Of a DNA stretch of 64,000 bases, positions 32,601-45,800 are shown piece after piece. The stretch spans positions 1 through 64,000 of the forward strand of contig NW_027469285.1 of the NCBI RefSeq assembly GCF_051020765.1, written 5' to 3'. This DNA comes from Lasioglossum baleicum (taxonomy: Eukaryota; Arthropoda; Insecta; Hymenoptera; Halictidae). The notes beneath the pieces were generated by a model, which saw only the letters and a list, made by a program, of their open reading frames with translations, made no database searches and was not told where the DNA came from. The stretch's first letter is position 1. Each line of letters opens with the position of its first letter. The translations under genes were made by a program, and so were the position numbers.

Positions 32601-34654
32601 CCGCACAGAAATACACTTCTGAAACGAAGAATCGTCGAATCTGAGATAAGCTCGAATAAATCGTGATCGTGATTGCCGGGTCAGAGTTTCTATTCCAATT
32701 TCTCATACTTGCATGCAAATGCACTGATCTAGCACGCGAAACAGCGATTCCGCACAGAAATACGCTTCTGAAACAAAGAATCGTCGAATCTGACATAAGC
32801 TCGAATAAATGGTGATCGTGCTTGCCGGGTCGGAGTTTCTATTCCAATTTCTCATACTTGCATGCAAATGCACTGATCTAGCACGCGAAACAGCGATTCC
32901 GCACAGAAATACACTTCTGAAACGAAGAATAGTCGAATCTGACATAAGCTCGAATAAATGGTGATCGTGCTTGCCGGGTCGGAGTTTCTATTCCAATTTG
33001 GCATACTTGCATGCAAATGCACTGATCTAGCACGCGAAACAGCGATTCCGCACAGAAATACACTTCTGACACGAAGAATCGTCGAATCTGACATAAGCTC
33101 GAATAAATCGTTATCGTGCTTGCCGGGTCGGAGTTTCTATTCCATTTTCGCATACTTGCATGCAAATGCACTGATCTAGCACGCGAAACAGCGATTCCGC
33201 ACAGAAATACACTTCTGAAACGAAGAATCGTCGAATCTGAGATAAGCTCGAATAAATCGTGATCGTGATTGCCGGGTCGGAGTTTCTATTCCTATTTCTC
33301 ATACTTGCGTGCGAATACACTGATCTAGCACGCGAAACAGCGATTCCGCACAGAAATACACTTCTGAAACGAAGAATCGTCGAATCTGAGATAAGCTCGA
33401 ATAAATCGTGATCGTGATTGCCGGGTCGGAGTTTCTATTCCAATTTCTCATACTTGCATGCAAATGCACTGATCTAGCACGCGAAACAGCGATTCCGCAC
33501 AGAAATACGCTTCTGAAACAAAGAATTGTCGAATCTGACATAAGCTCGAATAAATGGTGATCGTGCTTGCCGGGTCGGAGTTTCTATTCCAATTTCTTAT
33601 ACTTGCATGCAAATGCACTGATCTAGCACGCGAAACAGCGATTCCGCACAGAAATACACTTCTGAAACGAAGAATAGTCGAATCTGACATAAGCTCGAAT
33701 AAATGGTGATCGTGCTTGCCGGGTCGGAGTTTCTATTCCAATTTGGCATACTTGCATGCAAATGCACTGATCTAGCACGCGAAACAGCGATTCCGCACAG
33801 AAATACACTTCTGACACGAAGAATCGTCGAATCTGACATAAGCTCGAATAAATCGTTATCGTGCTTGCCGGGTCGGAGTTTCTATTCCATTTTCGCATAC
33901 TTGCATGCAAATGCACTGATCTAGCACGCGAAACAGCGATTCCGCACAGAAATACACTTCTGAAACGAAGAATCGTCGAATCTGACATAAGCTCGAATAA
34001 ATTGTGATCGTGCTTGCCGGGTCGGAGTTTCTGTGCCAATTTCGCATATTTGCATGCAAATGCACTGATCTAGCACGCGAAACAGCGATTCCGCACAGAA
34101 ATACACTTCTGACACGAAGAATCGTCGAATCTGACATAAGCTCGAATAAATCGTTATCGTGCTTGTCGGGTCGGAGTTTCTATTCCAATTTTGCATACTT
34201 GCATGCAAATGCACTGATCTAGCACGCGAAACAGCGATTCCGCACAGAAATACACTTCTGAAACGAAGAATCGTCGAATCTGAGATAAGCTCGAATAAAT
34301 CGTGATCGTGATTGCCGGGTCGGAGTTTCTATTCCTATTTCTCATACTTGCATGCGAATGCACTGATCTAGCACGCGAAACAGCGATTCCGCACAGAAAT
34401 ACACTTCTGAAACGAAGAATCGTCGAATCTGACATAAGCTCGAATAAATCGTGATCGTGATTGCCGGGTCGGAGTTTCTATTCCTATTTCTCATACTTGC
34501 ATGCGAATGCACTGATCTAGCACGCGAAACAGCGATTCCGCACAGAAATACACTTGTGAAACGAAGAATCGTCGAATCTGACATAAGCTCGAATAAATTG
34601 TGATCGTGCTTGCCTTGTCGGAGTTTCTGAGCCAATTTCGCATATTTGCATGCA

Positions 34655-35025
34655 AATGGTAATTATTTTTCTCGGCGCACAGGTTCGATCAATTTCTACA
34701 CTAAATGAATATAGCTTGAGGGGCATGAAACGTTATAGTCCGGGTTCGAACCAGGGTCGAACCTGGGTCCGCTAGATAGCCTTACTGATGAGTCCTCTAG
34801 CGGGCCTGGGACGAAACACTCCACCTTTGTTTTCCTCCAATAAGATAGCATTTGGCATCTTGCTGATTCAAACCCGAATCGGAAGCGTTATATGGTTCGA
34901 ACCCGGACTATAACGTTTCATGCCCCTCAAGCTATATTCATTTAGTGTAGAAATTGATCGAACCTGTGCGCCGAGAAAAATAATTACCATTCTTTCAAAA
35001 TAGTGCGATCGCGAAAAATACCTCC
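34655..35025 (+). mobile_element. Ribozyme-bearing element, one-unit form (copy 5)
   Basis: 371 bp, at an offset of 7,825 bases from copy 4 with shared surroundings (about 25.8-28.5 kb against 33.6-36.4 kb). Confidence 0.8.
34785..34817 (+). ncRNA. Hammerhead core without cleavage strand (copy 5)
   Basis: Same intact core and same missing upstream strand as in copies 3 and 4. Confidence 0.65.
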
Positions 35026-38013
35026 TTTGCATGCAAATGTACTGATCTAGCACGCGAAACAGCGATTCCGCACAGAAATACACTTCTGAAACGAAGAATC
35101 GTCGAATCTGACATAAGCTCGAATAAATGGTGGTCGTGCTTGCCGGGTCGGAGTTTCTATTCCAATTTCTCATACTTGCATGCAAATGCACTGATCTAGC
35201 ACGCGAAACAGCGATTCCGCACAGAAATACACTTCTGAAACGTAGAATCGTCGAATCTGACATGGGCTCGAATAAATTGTGATCGTGCTTGCCTGGTCGG
35301 AGTTTCTGTCCAATTTAGCATATCTGCATGCAAATGCACTGATCTAGCACGCGAAACAGCGATTCCGCACAGAAATACACTTCTGAAACGAAGAATCGTC
35401 GAATCTGACATAAGCTCGAATAAATGGTGATCGTGCTTGCCGGGTCGGAGTTTCTATTCCAATTTGGCATACTTGCATGCAAATGCACTGATCTAGCACG
35501 CGAAACAGCGATTCCGCACAGAAATACACTTCTGAAACGAAGAATCGTCGAATCTTAGATAAGCTCGAATAAATTGTGATCGTGCTTGCCTTGTCGGAGT
35601 TTCTGAGCCAATTTCTCATACTTGCGTGCGAATGCACTGATCTAGCACGCGAAACAGCGATTCCGCACAGAAATACACTTCTGAAACGAAGAATCGTCGA
35701 ATCTGAGATAAGCTCGAATAAATCGTGATCGTGATTGCCGGGTCGGAGTTTCTATTCCAATTTCTCATACTTGCATGAAAATGCACTGATCTAGCACGCG
35801 AAACAACGATTCCGCACAGAAATACACTTCTGAAACGTAGAATCGTCGAATCTGACATGGGCTCGAATAAAGTGTGATCGTGCTTGCCTGGTCGGAGTTT
35901 CTGTCCAATTTAGCATATCTGCATGCAAATGCACTGATCTAGCACGCGAAACAGCGATTCCGCACAGAAATACACTTCTGACACGAAGAATCGTCGAATC
36001 TGACATAAGCTCGAATAAATCGTTATCGTGCTTGCCGGGTCGGAGTTTCTATTCCATTTTCGCATACTTGCATGCAAATGCACTGATCTAGCACGCGAAA
36101 CAGCGATTCCGCACAGAAATACACTTCTGAAACGAAGAATCGCCGAATCTGACATAAGCTCGAATAAATTGTGATCGTCCTTGCCGGGTCGGAGTTTCTG
36201 TGCCAATTTCGTATATTTGCATGCAAATGCACTGATCTAGCACGCGAAACAGCGATTCCGCACAGAAATACACTTCTGACACGAAGAATCGTCGAATCTG
36301 ACATAAGCTCGAATAAATCGTTATCGTGCTTGTCGGGTCGGAGTTTCTATTCCAATTTTGCATACTTGCATGCAAATGCACTGATCTAGCACGCGAAACA
36401 GCGATTCCGCACAGAAATACACTTCTGAAACGAAGAATCGTCGAATCTGAGATAAGCTCGAATAAATCGTGATCGTGATTGCCGGGTCGGAGTTTCTATT
36501 CCTATTTCTCATACTTGCGTGCGAATGCACTGATCTAGCACGCGAAACAGCGATTCCGCACAGAAATACACTTCTGAAACGAAGAATCGTCGAATCTGAG
36601 ATAAGCTCGAATAAATCGTGATCGTGATTGCCGGGTCGGAGTTTCTATTCCTATTTCTCATACTTGCGTGCGAATGCACTGATCTAGCACGCGAAACAGC
36701 GATTCCGCACAGAAATACACTTCTGAAACGAAGAATCGTCGAATCTGAGATAAGCTCGAATAAATCGTGATCGTGATTGCCGGGTCGGAGTTTCTATTCC
36801 TATTTCTCATACTTGCATGCGAATGCACTGATCTAGCACGCGAAACAGCGATTCCGCACAGAAATACACTTCTGAAACGAAGAATCGTCGAATCTGACAT
36901 AAGCTCGAATAAATCGTGATCGTGATTGCCGGGTCGGAGTTTCTATTCCAATTTCTTATACTTGCATGCAAATGCACTGATCTAGCACGCGAAACAGCGA
37001 TTCCGCACAGAAATACACTTCTGAAACGAAGAATAGTCGAATCTGACATAAGCTCGAATAAATGGTGATCGTGCTTGCCGGGTCGGAGTTTCTATTCCAA
37101 TTTGGCATACTTGCATGCAAATGCACTGATCTAGCACGCGAAACAGCGATTCCGCACAGAAATACACTTCTGACACGAAGAATCGTCGAATCTGACATAA
37201 GCTCGAATAAATCGTTATCGTGCTTGCCGGGTCGGAGTTTCTATTCCATTTTCGCATACTTGCATGCAAATGCACTGATCTAGCACGCGAAACAGCGATT
37301 CCGCACAGAAATACACTTCTGAAACGAAGAATCGTCGAATCTGACATAAGCTCGAATAAATTGTGATCGTGCTTGCCGGGTCGGAGTTTCTGTGCCAATT
37401 TCGCATATTTGCATGCAAATGCACTGATCTAGCACGCGAAACAGCGATTCCGCACAGAAATACACTTCTGACACGAAGAATCGTCGAATCTGACATAAGC
37501 TCGAATAAATCGTTATCGTGCTTGTCGGGTCGGAGTTTCTATTCCAATTTTGCATACTTGCATGCAAATGCACTGATCTAGCACGCGAAACAGCGATTCC
37601 GCACAGAAATACACTTCTGAAACGAAGAATCGTCGAATCTGAGATAAGCTCGAATAAATCGTGATCGTGATTGCCGGGTCGGAGTTTCTATTCCTATTTC
37701 TCATACTTGCATGCGAATGCACTGATCTAGCACGCGAAACAGCGATTCCGCACAGAAATACACTTCTGAAACGAAGAATCGTCGAATCTGACATAAGCTC
37801 GAATAAATCGTGATCGTGATTGCCGGGTCGGAGTTTCTATTCCTATTTCTCATACTTGCATGCGAATGCACTGATCTAGCACGCGAAACAGCGATTCCGC
37901 ACAGAAATACACTTGTGAAACGAAGAATCGTCGAATCTGACATAAGCTCGAATAAATTGTGATCGTGCTTGCCTTGTCGGAGTTTCTGAGCCAATTTCGC
38001 ATATTTGCATGCA

Positions 38014-38384
38014 AATGGTAATTATTTTTCTCGGCGCACAGGTTCGATCAATTTCTACACTAAATGAATATAGCTTGAGGGGCATGAAACGTTATAGTCC
38101 GGGTTCGAACCAGGGTCGAACCTGGGTCCGCTAGATAGCCTTACTGATGAGTCCTCTAGCGGGCCTGGGACGAAACACTCCACCTTTGTTTTCCTCCAAT
38201 AAGATAGCATTTGGCATCTTGCTGATTCAAACCCGAATCGGAAGCGTTATATGGTTCGAACCCGGACTATAACGTTTCATGCCCCTCAAGCTATATTCAT
38301 TTAGTGTAGAAATTGATCGAACCTGTGCGCCGAGAAAAATAATTACCATTCTTTCAAAATAGTGCGATCGCGAAAAATACCTCC
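38014..38384 (+). mobile_element. Ribozyme-bearing element, one-unit form (copy 6)
   Basis: 371 bp, at an offset of 3,359 bases from copy 5 in a duplicated block. It is the last copy in the window; none is found from 38.4 to 64.0 kb. Confidence 0.8.
38144..38176 (+). ncRNA. Hammerhead core without cleavage strand (copy 6)
   Basis: Same intact core and same missing upstream strand as in copies 3 to 5. Confidence 0.65.
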
Positions 38385-39869
38385 TTTGCATGCAAATGTA
38401 CTGATCTAGCACGCGAAACAGCGATTCCGCACAGAAATACACTTCTGAAACGAAGAATCGTCGAATCTGACATAAGCTCGAATAAATGGTGGTCGTGCTT
38501 GCCGGGTCGGAGTTTCTATTCCAATTTCTCATACTTGCATGCAAATGCACTGATCTAGCACGCGAAACAGCGATTCCGCACAGAAATACACTTCTGAAAC
38601 GTAGAATCGTCGAATCTGACATGGGCTCGAATAAATTGTGATCGTGCTTGCCTGGTCGGAGTTTCTGTCCAATTTAGCATATCTGCATGCAAATGCACTG
38701 ATCTAGCACGCGAAACAGCGATTCCGCACAGAAATACACTTCTGAAACGAAGAATCGTCGAATCTGACATAAGCTCGAATAAATGGTGATCGTGCTTGCC
38801 GGGTCGGAGTTTCTATTCCAATTTGGCATACTTGCATGCAAATGCACTGATCTAGCACGCGAAACAGCGATTCCGCACAGAAATACACTTCTGAAACGAA
38901 GAATCGTCGAATCTTAGATAAGCTCGAATAAATTGTGATCGTGCTTGCCTTGTCGGAGTTTCTGAGCCAATTTCTCATACTTGCGTGCGAATGCACTGAT
39001 CTAGCACGCGAAACAGCGATTCCGCACAGAAATACACTTCTGAAACGAAGAATCGTCGAATCTGAGATAAGCTCGAATAAATCGTGATCGTGATTGCCGG
39101 GTCGGAGTTTCTATTCCAATTTCTCATACTTGCATGAAAATGCACTGATCTAGCACGCGAAACAACGATTCCGCACAGAAATACACTTCTGAAACGTAGA
39201 ATCGTCGAATCTGACATGGGCTCGAATAAAGTGTGATCGTGCTTGCCTGGTCGGAGTTTCTGTCCAATTTAGCATATCTGCATGCAAATGCACTGATCTA
39301 GCACGCGAAACAGCGATTCCGCACAGAAATACACTTCTGACACGAAGAATCGTCGAATCTGACATAAGCTCGAATAAATCGTTATCGTGCTTGCCGGGTC
39401 GGAGTTTCTATTCCATTTTCGCATACTTGCATGCAAATGCACTGATCTAGCACGCGAAACAGCGATTCCGCACAGAAATACACTTCTGAAACGAAGAATC
39501 GCCGAATCTGACATAAGCTCGAATAAATTGTGATCGTCCTTGCCGGGTCGGAGTTTCTGTGCCAATTTCGTATATTTGCATGCAAATGCACTGATCTAGC
39601 ACGCGAAACAGCGATTCCGCACAGAAATACACTTCTGACACGAAGAATCGTCGAATCTGACATAAGCTCGAATAAATCGTTATCGTGCTTGTCGGGTCGG
39701 AGTTTCTATTCCAATTTTGCATACTTGCATGCAAATGCACTGATCTAGCACGCGAAACAGCGATTCCGCACAGAAATACACTTCTGAAACGAAGAATCGT
39801 CGAATCTGAGATAAGCTCGAATAAATCGTGATCGTGATTGCCGGGTCGGAGTTTCTATTCCTATTTCTC

Positions 39870-42800
39870 ATACTTGCGTGCGAATGCACTGATCTAGCAC
39901 GCGAAACAGCGATTCCGCACAGAAATACACTTCTGAAACGAAGAATCGTCGAATCTGAGATAAGCTCGAATAAATCGTGATCGTGATTGCCGGGTCGGAG
40001 TTTCTATTCCTATTTCTCATACTTGCGTGCGAATGCACTGATCTAGCACGCGAAACAGCGATTCCGCACAGAAATACACTTCTGAAACGAAGAATCGTCG
40101 AATCTGACATAAGCTCGAATAAATTGTGATCGTGCTTGCCTTGTCGGAGTTTCTGAGCCAATTTCGCATATTTGCATGCAAATGTACTCATCTAGCACGC
40201 GAAACAGCGATTCCGCACAGAAATACACTTCTGAAACGAAGAATCGTCGAATCTGAGATAAGCTCGAATAAATCGTGATCGTGATTGCCGGGTCGGAGTT
40301 TCTATTCCAATTTCTCATACTTGCATGAAAATGCACTGATCTAGCACGCGAAACAACGATTCCGCACAGAAATACACTTCTGAAACGTAGAATCGTCGAA
40401 TCTGACATGGGCTCGAATAAAGTGTGATCGTGCTTGCCTGGTCGGAGTTTCTGTCCAATTTAGCATATCTGCATGCAAATGCACTGATCTAGCACGCGAA
40501 ACAGCGATTCCGCACAGAAATACACTTCTGAAACGAAGAATCGCCGAATCTGACATAAGCTCGAATAAATTGTGATCGTGCTTGCCGGGTCGGAGTTTCT
40601 ATTCCAATTTTGCATACTTGCATGCAAATGCACTGATCTAGCACGCGAAACAGCGATTCCGCACAGAAATACACTTCTGAAACGAAGAATCGTCGAATCT
40701 GAGATAAGCTCGAATAAATCGTGATCGTGATTGCCGGGTCGGAGTTTCTATTCCTATTTCTCATACTTGCGTGCGAATGCATTGATCTAGCACGCGAAAC
40801 AGCGATTCCGCACAGAAATACACTTCTGAAACGAAGAATCGTCGAATCTGAGATAAGCTCGAATAAATCGTGATCGTGATTGCCGGGTCAGAGTTTCTAT
40901 TCCAATTTCTCATACTTGCATGCAAATGCACTGATCTAGCACGCGAAACAGCGATTCCGCACAGAAATACGCTTCTGAAACAAAGAATCGTCGAATCTGA
41001 CATAAGCTCGAATAAATGGTGATCGTGCTTGCCGGGTCGGAGTTTCTATTCCAATTTCTCATACTTGCATGCAAATGCACTGATCTAGCACGCGAAACAG
41101 CGATTCCGCACAGAAATACACTTCTGAAACGAAGAATAGTCGAATCTGACATAAGCTCGAATAAATGGTGATCGTGCTTGCCGGGTCGGAGTTTCTATTC
41201 CAATTTGGCATACTTGCATGCAAATGCACTGATCTAGCACGCGAAACAGCGATTCCGCACAGAAATACACTTCTGACACGAAGAATCGTCGAATCTGACA
41301 TAAGCTCGAATAAATCGTTATCGTGCTTGCCGGGTCGGAGTTTCTATTCCATTTTCGCATACTTGCATGCAAATGCACTGATCTAGCACGCGAAACAGCG
41401 ATTCCGCACAGAAATACACTTCTGAAACGAAGAATCGTCGAATCTGAGATAAGCTCGAATAAATCGTGATCGTGATTGCCGGGTCGGAGTTTCTATTCCT
41501 ATTTCTCATACTTGCGTGCGAATACACTGATCTAGCACGCGAAACAGCGATTCCGCACAGAAATACACTTCTGAAACGAAGAATCGTCGAATCTGAGATA
41601 AGCTCGAATAAATCGTGATCGTGATTGCCGGGTCGGAGTTTCTATTCCAATTTCTCATACTTGCATGCAAATGCACTGATCTAGCACGCGAAACAGCGAT
41701 TCCGCACAGAAATACGCTTCTGAAACAAAGAATTGTCGAATCTGACATAAGCTCGAATAAATGGTGATCGTGCTTGCCGGGTCGGAGTTTCTATTCCAAT
41801 TTCTTATACTTGCATGCAAATGCACTGATCTAGCACGCGAAACAGCGATTCCGCACAGAAATACACTTCTGAAACGAAGAATAGTCGAATCTGACATAAG
41901 CTCGAATAAATGGTGATCGTGCTTGCCGGGTCGGAGTTTCTATTCCAATTTGGCATACTTGCATGCAAATGCACTGATCTAGCACGCGAAACAGCGATTC
42001 CGCACAGAAATACACTTCTGACACGAAGAATCGTCGAATCTGACATAAGCTCGAATAAATCGTTATCGTGCTTGCCGGGTCGGAGTTTCTATTCCATTTT
42101 CGCATACTTGCATGCAAATGCACTGATCTAGCACGCGAAACAGCGATTCCGCACAGAAATACACTTCTGACACGAAGAATCGTCGAATCTGACATAAGCT
42201 CGAATAAATCGTTATCGTGCTTGTCGGGTCGGAGTTTCTATTCCAATTTAGCATACTTGCATGCAAACGCACTGATCTAGCACGCGAAACAGCGATACCG
42301 CACAGAAATACACTTCTGAAACGAAGAATCGTCGAATCTGAGATAAGCTCGAATAAATCGTGATCGTGATAGCCGGGTCGGAGTTTCTATTCCTATTTCT
42401 CATACTTGCGTGCGAATACACTGATCTAGCACGCGAAACAGCGATTCCGCACAGAAATACACTTCTGAAACGAAGAATCGTCGAATCTGAGATAAGCTCG
42501 AATAAATCGTGATTGTGATTGCCGGGTCGGAGTTTCTATTCCAATTTCTCATACTTGCATGCAAATGCACTGATCTAGCACGCGAAACAGCGATTCCGCA
42601 CAGAAATACGCTTCTGAAACAAAGAATCGTCGAATCTGACATAAGCTCGAATAAATGGTGATCGTGCTTGCCGGGTCGGAGTTTCTATTCCAATTTCTCA
42701 TACTTGCATGCAAATGCACTGATCTAGCACGCGAAAAAGCGATTCCGCACAGAAATACACTTCTGAAACGAAGAATAGTCGAATCTGACATAAGCTCGAA

Positions 42801-45800
42801 TAAATGGTGATCGTGCTTGCCGGGTCGGAGTTTCTATTCCAATTTGGCATACTTGCATGCAAATGCACTGATCTAGCACGCGAAACAGCGATTCCGCACA
42901 GAAATACACTTCTGAAACGAAGAATCGTCGAATCTGACATAAGCTCGAATAAATTGTGATCGTGCTTGCCTTGTCGGAGTTTCTGAGCCAATTTCGCATA
43001 TTTGCATGCAAATGTACTCATCTAGCACGCGAAAGAGCGATTCCGCACAGAAATACACTTCTGAAACGAAGAATCGTCGAATCTGAGATAAGCTCGAATA
43101 AATCGTGATCGTGATTGCCGGGTCGGAGTTTCTATTCCAATTTCTCATACTTGCATGAAAATGCACTGATCTAGCACGCGAAACAACGATTCCGCACAGA
43201 AATACACTTCTGAAACGTAGAATCGTCGAATCTGACATGGGCTCGAATAAAGTGTGATCGTGCTTGCCTGGTCGGAGTTTCTGTCCAATTTAGCATATCT
43301 GCATGCAAATGCACTGATCTAGCACGCGAAACAGCGATTCCGCACAGAAATACACTTCTGACACGAAGAATCGTCGAATCTGACATAAGCTCGAATAAAT
43401 CGTTATCGTGCTTGCCGGGTCGGAGTTTCTATTCCATTTTCGCATACTTGCATGCAAATGCACTGATCTAGCACGCGAAACAGCGATTCCGCACAGAAAT
43501 ACACTTCTGAAACGAAGAATCGCCGAATCTGACATAAGCTCGAATAAATTGTGATCGTGCTTGCCGGGTCGGAGTTTCTGTGCCAATTTCGCATATTTGC
43601 ATGCAAATGCACTGATCTAGCACGCGAAACAGCGATTCCGCACAGAAATACACTTCTGACACGAAGAATCGTCGAATCTGACATAAGCTCGAATAAATCG
43701 TTATCGTGCTTGTCGGGTCGGAGTTTCTATTCCAATTTTGCATACTTGCATGCAAATGCACTGATCTAGCACGCGAAACAGCGATTCCGCACAGAAATAC
43801 ACTTCTGAAACGAAGAATCGTCGAATCTGAGATAAGCTCGAATAAATCGTGATCGTGATTGCCGGGTCGGAGTTTCTATTCCTATTTCTCATACTTGCGT
43901 GCGAATGCACTGATCTAGCACGCGAAACAGCGATTCCGCACAGAAATACACTTCTGAAACGAAGAATCGTCGAATCTGAGATAAGCTCGAATAAATGGTG
44001 ATCGTGCTTGCCGGGTCGGAGTTTCTATTCCAATTTCTCATACTTGCATGCAAATGCACTGATCTAGCACGCGAAACAGCGATTCCGCACAGAAATACAC
44101 TTCTGAAACGAAGAATAGTCGAATCTGACATAAGCTCGAATAAATGGTGATCGTGCTTGCCGGGTCGGAGTTTCTATTCCAATTTGGCATACTTGCATGC
44201 AAATGCACTGATCTAGCACGCGAAACAGCGATTCCGCACAGAAATACACTTCTGACACGAAGAATCGTCGAATCTGACATAAGCTCGAATAAATCGTTAT
44301 CGTGCTTGCCGGGTCGGAGTTTCTATTCCATTTTCGCATACTTGCATGCAAATGCACTGATCTAGCACGCGAAACAGCGATTCCGCACAGAAATACACTT
44401 CTGAAACGAAGAATCGTCGAATCTGACATAAGCTCGAATAAATTGTGATCGTGCTTGCCGGGTCGGAGTTTCTGTGCCAATTTCGCATATTTGCATGCAA
44501 ATGCACTGATCTAGCACGCGAAACAGCGATTCCGCACAGAAATACACTTCTGACACGAAGAATCGTCGAATCTGACATAAGCTCGAATAAATCGTTATCG
44601 TGCTTGTCGGGTCGGAGTTTCTGAGCCAATTTCGCATATTTGCATGCAAATGTACTCATCTAGCACGCGAAACAGCGATTCCGCACAGAAATACACTTCT
44701 GAAACGAAGAATCGTCGAATCTGAGATAAGCTCGAATAAATCGTGATCGTGATTGCCGGGTCGGAGTTTCTATTCCAATTTCTCATACTTGCATGAAAAT
44801 GCACTGATCTAGCACGCGAAACAACGATTCCGCACAGAAATACACTTCTGAAACGTAGAATCGTCGAATCTGACATGGGCTCGAATAAAGTGTGATCGTG
44901 CTTGCCTGGTCGGAGTTTCTGTCCAATTTAGCATATCTGCATGCAAATGCACTGATCTAGCACGCGAAACAGCGATTCCGCACAGAAATACACTTCTGAA
45001 ACGAAGAATCGTCGAATCTGACATAAGCTCGAATAAATGGTGATCGTGCTTGCCGGGTCGGAGTTTCTATTCCAATTTGGCATACCTGCATGCAAATGCA
45101 CTGATCTAGCACGCGAAACAGCGATTCCGCACAGAAATACACTTCTGACACGAAGAATCGTCGAATCTGACATAAGCTCGAATAAATCGTTATCGTGCTT
45201 GCCGGGTCGGAGTTTCTATTCCATTTTCGCATACTTGCATGCAAATGCACTGATCTAGCACGCGAAACAGCGATTCCGCACAGAAATACACTTCTGAAAC
45301 GAAGAATCGTCGAATCTGACATAAGCTCGAATAAATTGTGATCGTGCTTGCCGGGTCGGAGTTTCTGTGCCAATTTCGCATATTTGCATGCAAATGCACT
45401 GATCTAGCACGCGAAACAGCGATTCCGCACAGAAATACACTTCTGACACGAAGAATCGTCGAATCTGACATAAGCTCGAATAAATCGTTATCGTGCTTGT
45501 CGGGTCGGAGTTTCTATTCCAATTTTGCATACTTGCATGCAAATGCACTGATCTAGCACGCGAAACAGCGATTCCGCTCAGAAATACACTTCTGAAACGA
45601 AGAATCGTCGAATCTGACATAAGCTCCATTAAATCGCGATCGTGCTTGTCGGGTCGGAGTTTCTATTCCAATTTCTCATACTTGCATGCAAATGCTCTGA
45701 TCTAGCACGCGAAACAGCGATTCCGCACAGAAATACACTTCTGACACGAAGAATCGTCGAATCTGACATAAGCTCGAATAAATCGTTATCGTGCTTGTCG

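Larger units (their letters stand above)
33590..40000 (+). repeat. Tandem duplication, period 3,359 bp, carrying copies 5 and 6
   Basis: About 33.6-36.6 kb is repeated at about 36.95-40.0 kb at a constant offset of 3,359 bases, including the 371-bp element and the order of monomer variants on both sides. The left part is also found at 25.8-28.5 kb (offset 7,825). Confidence 0.8.
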
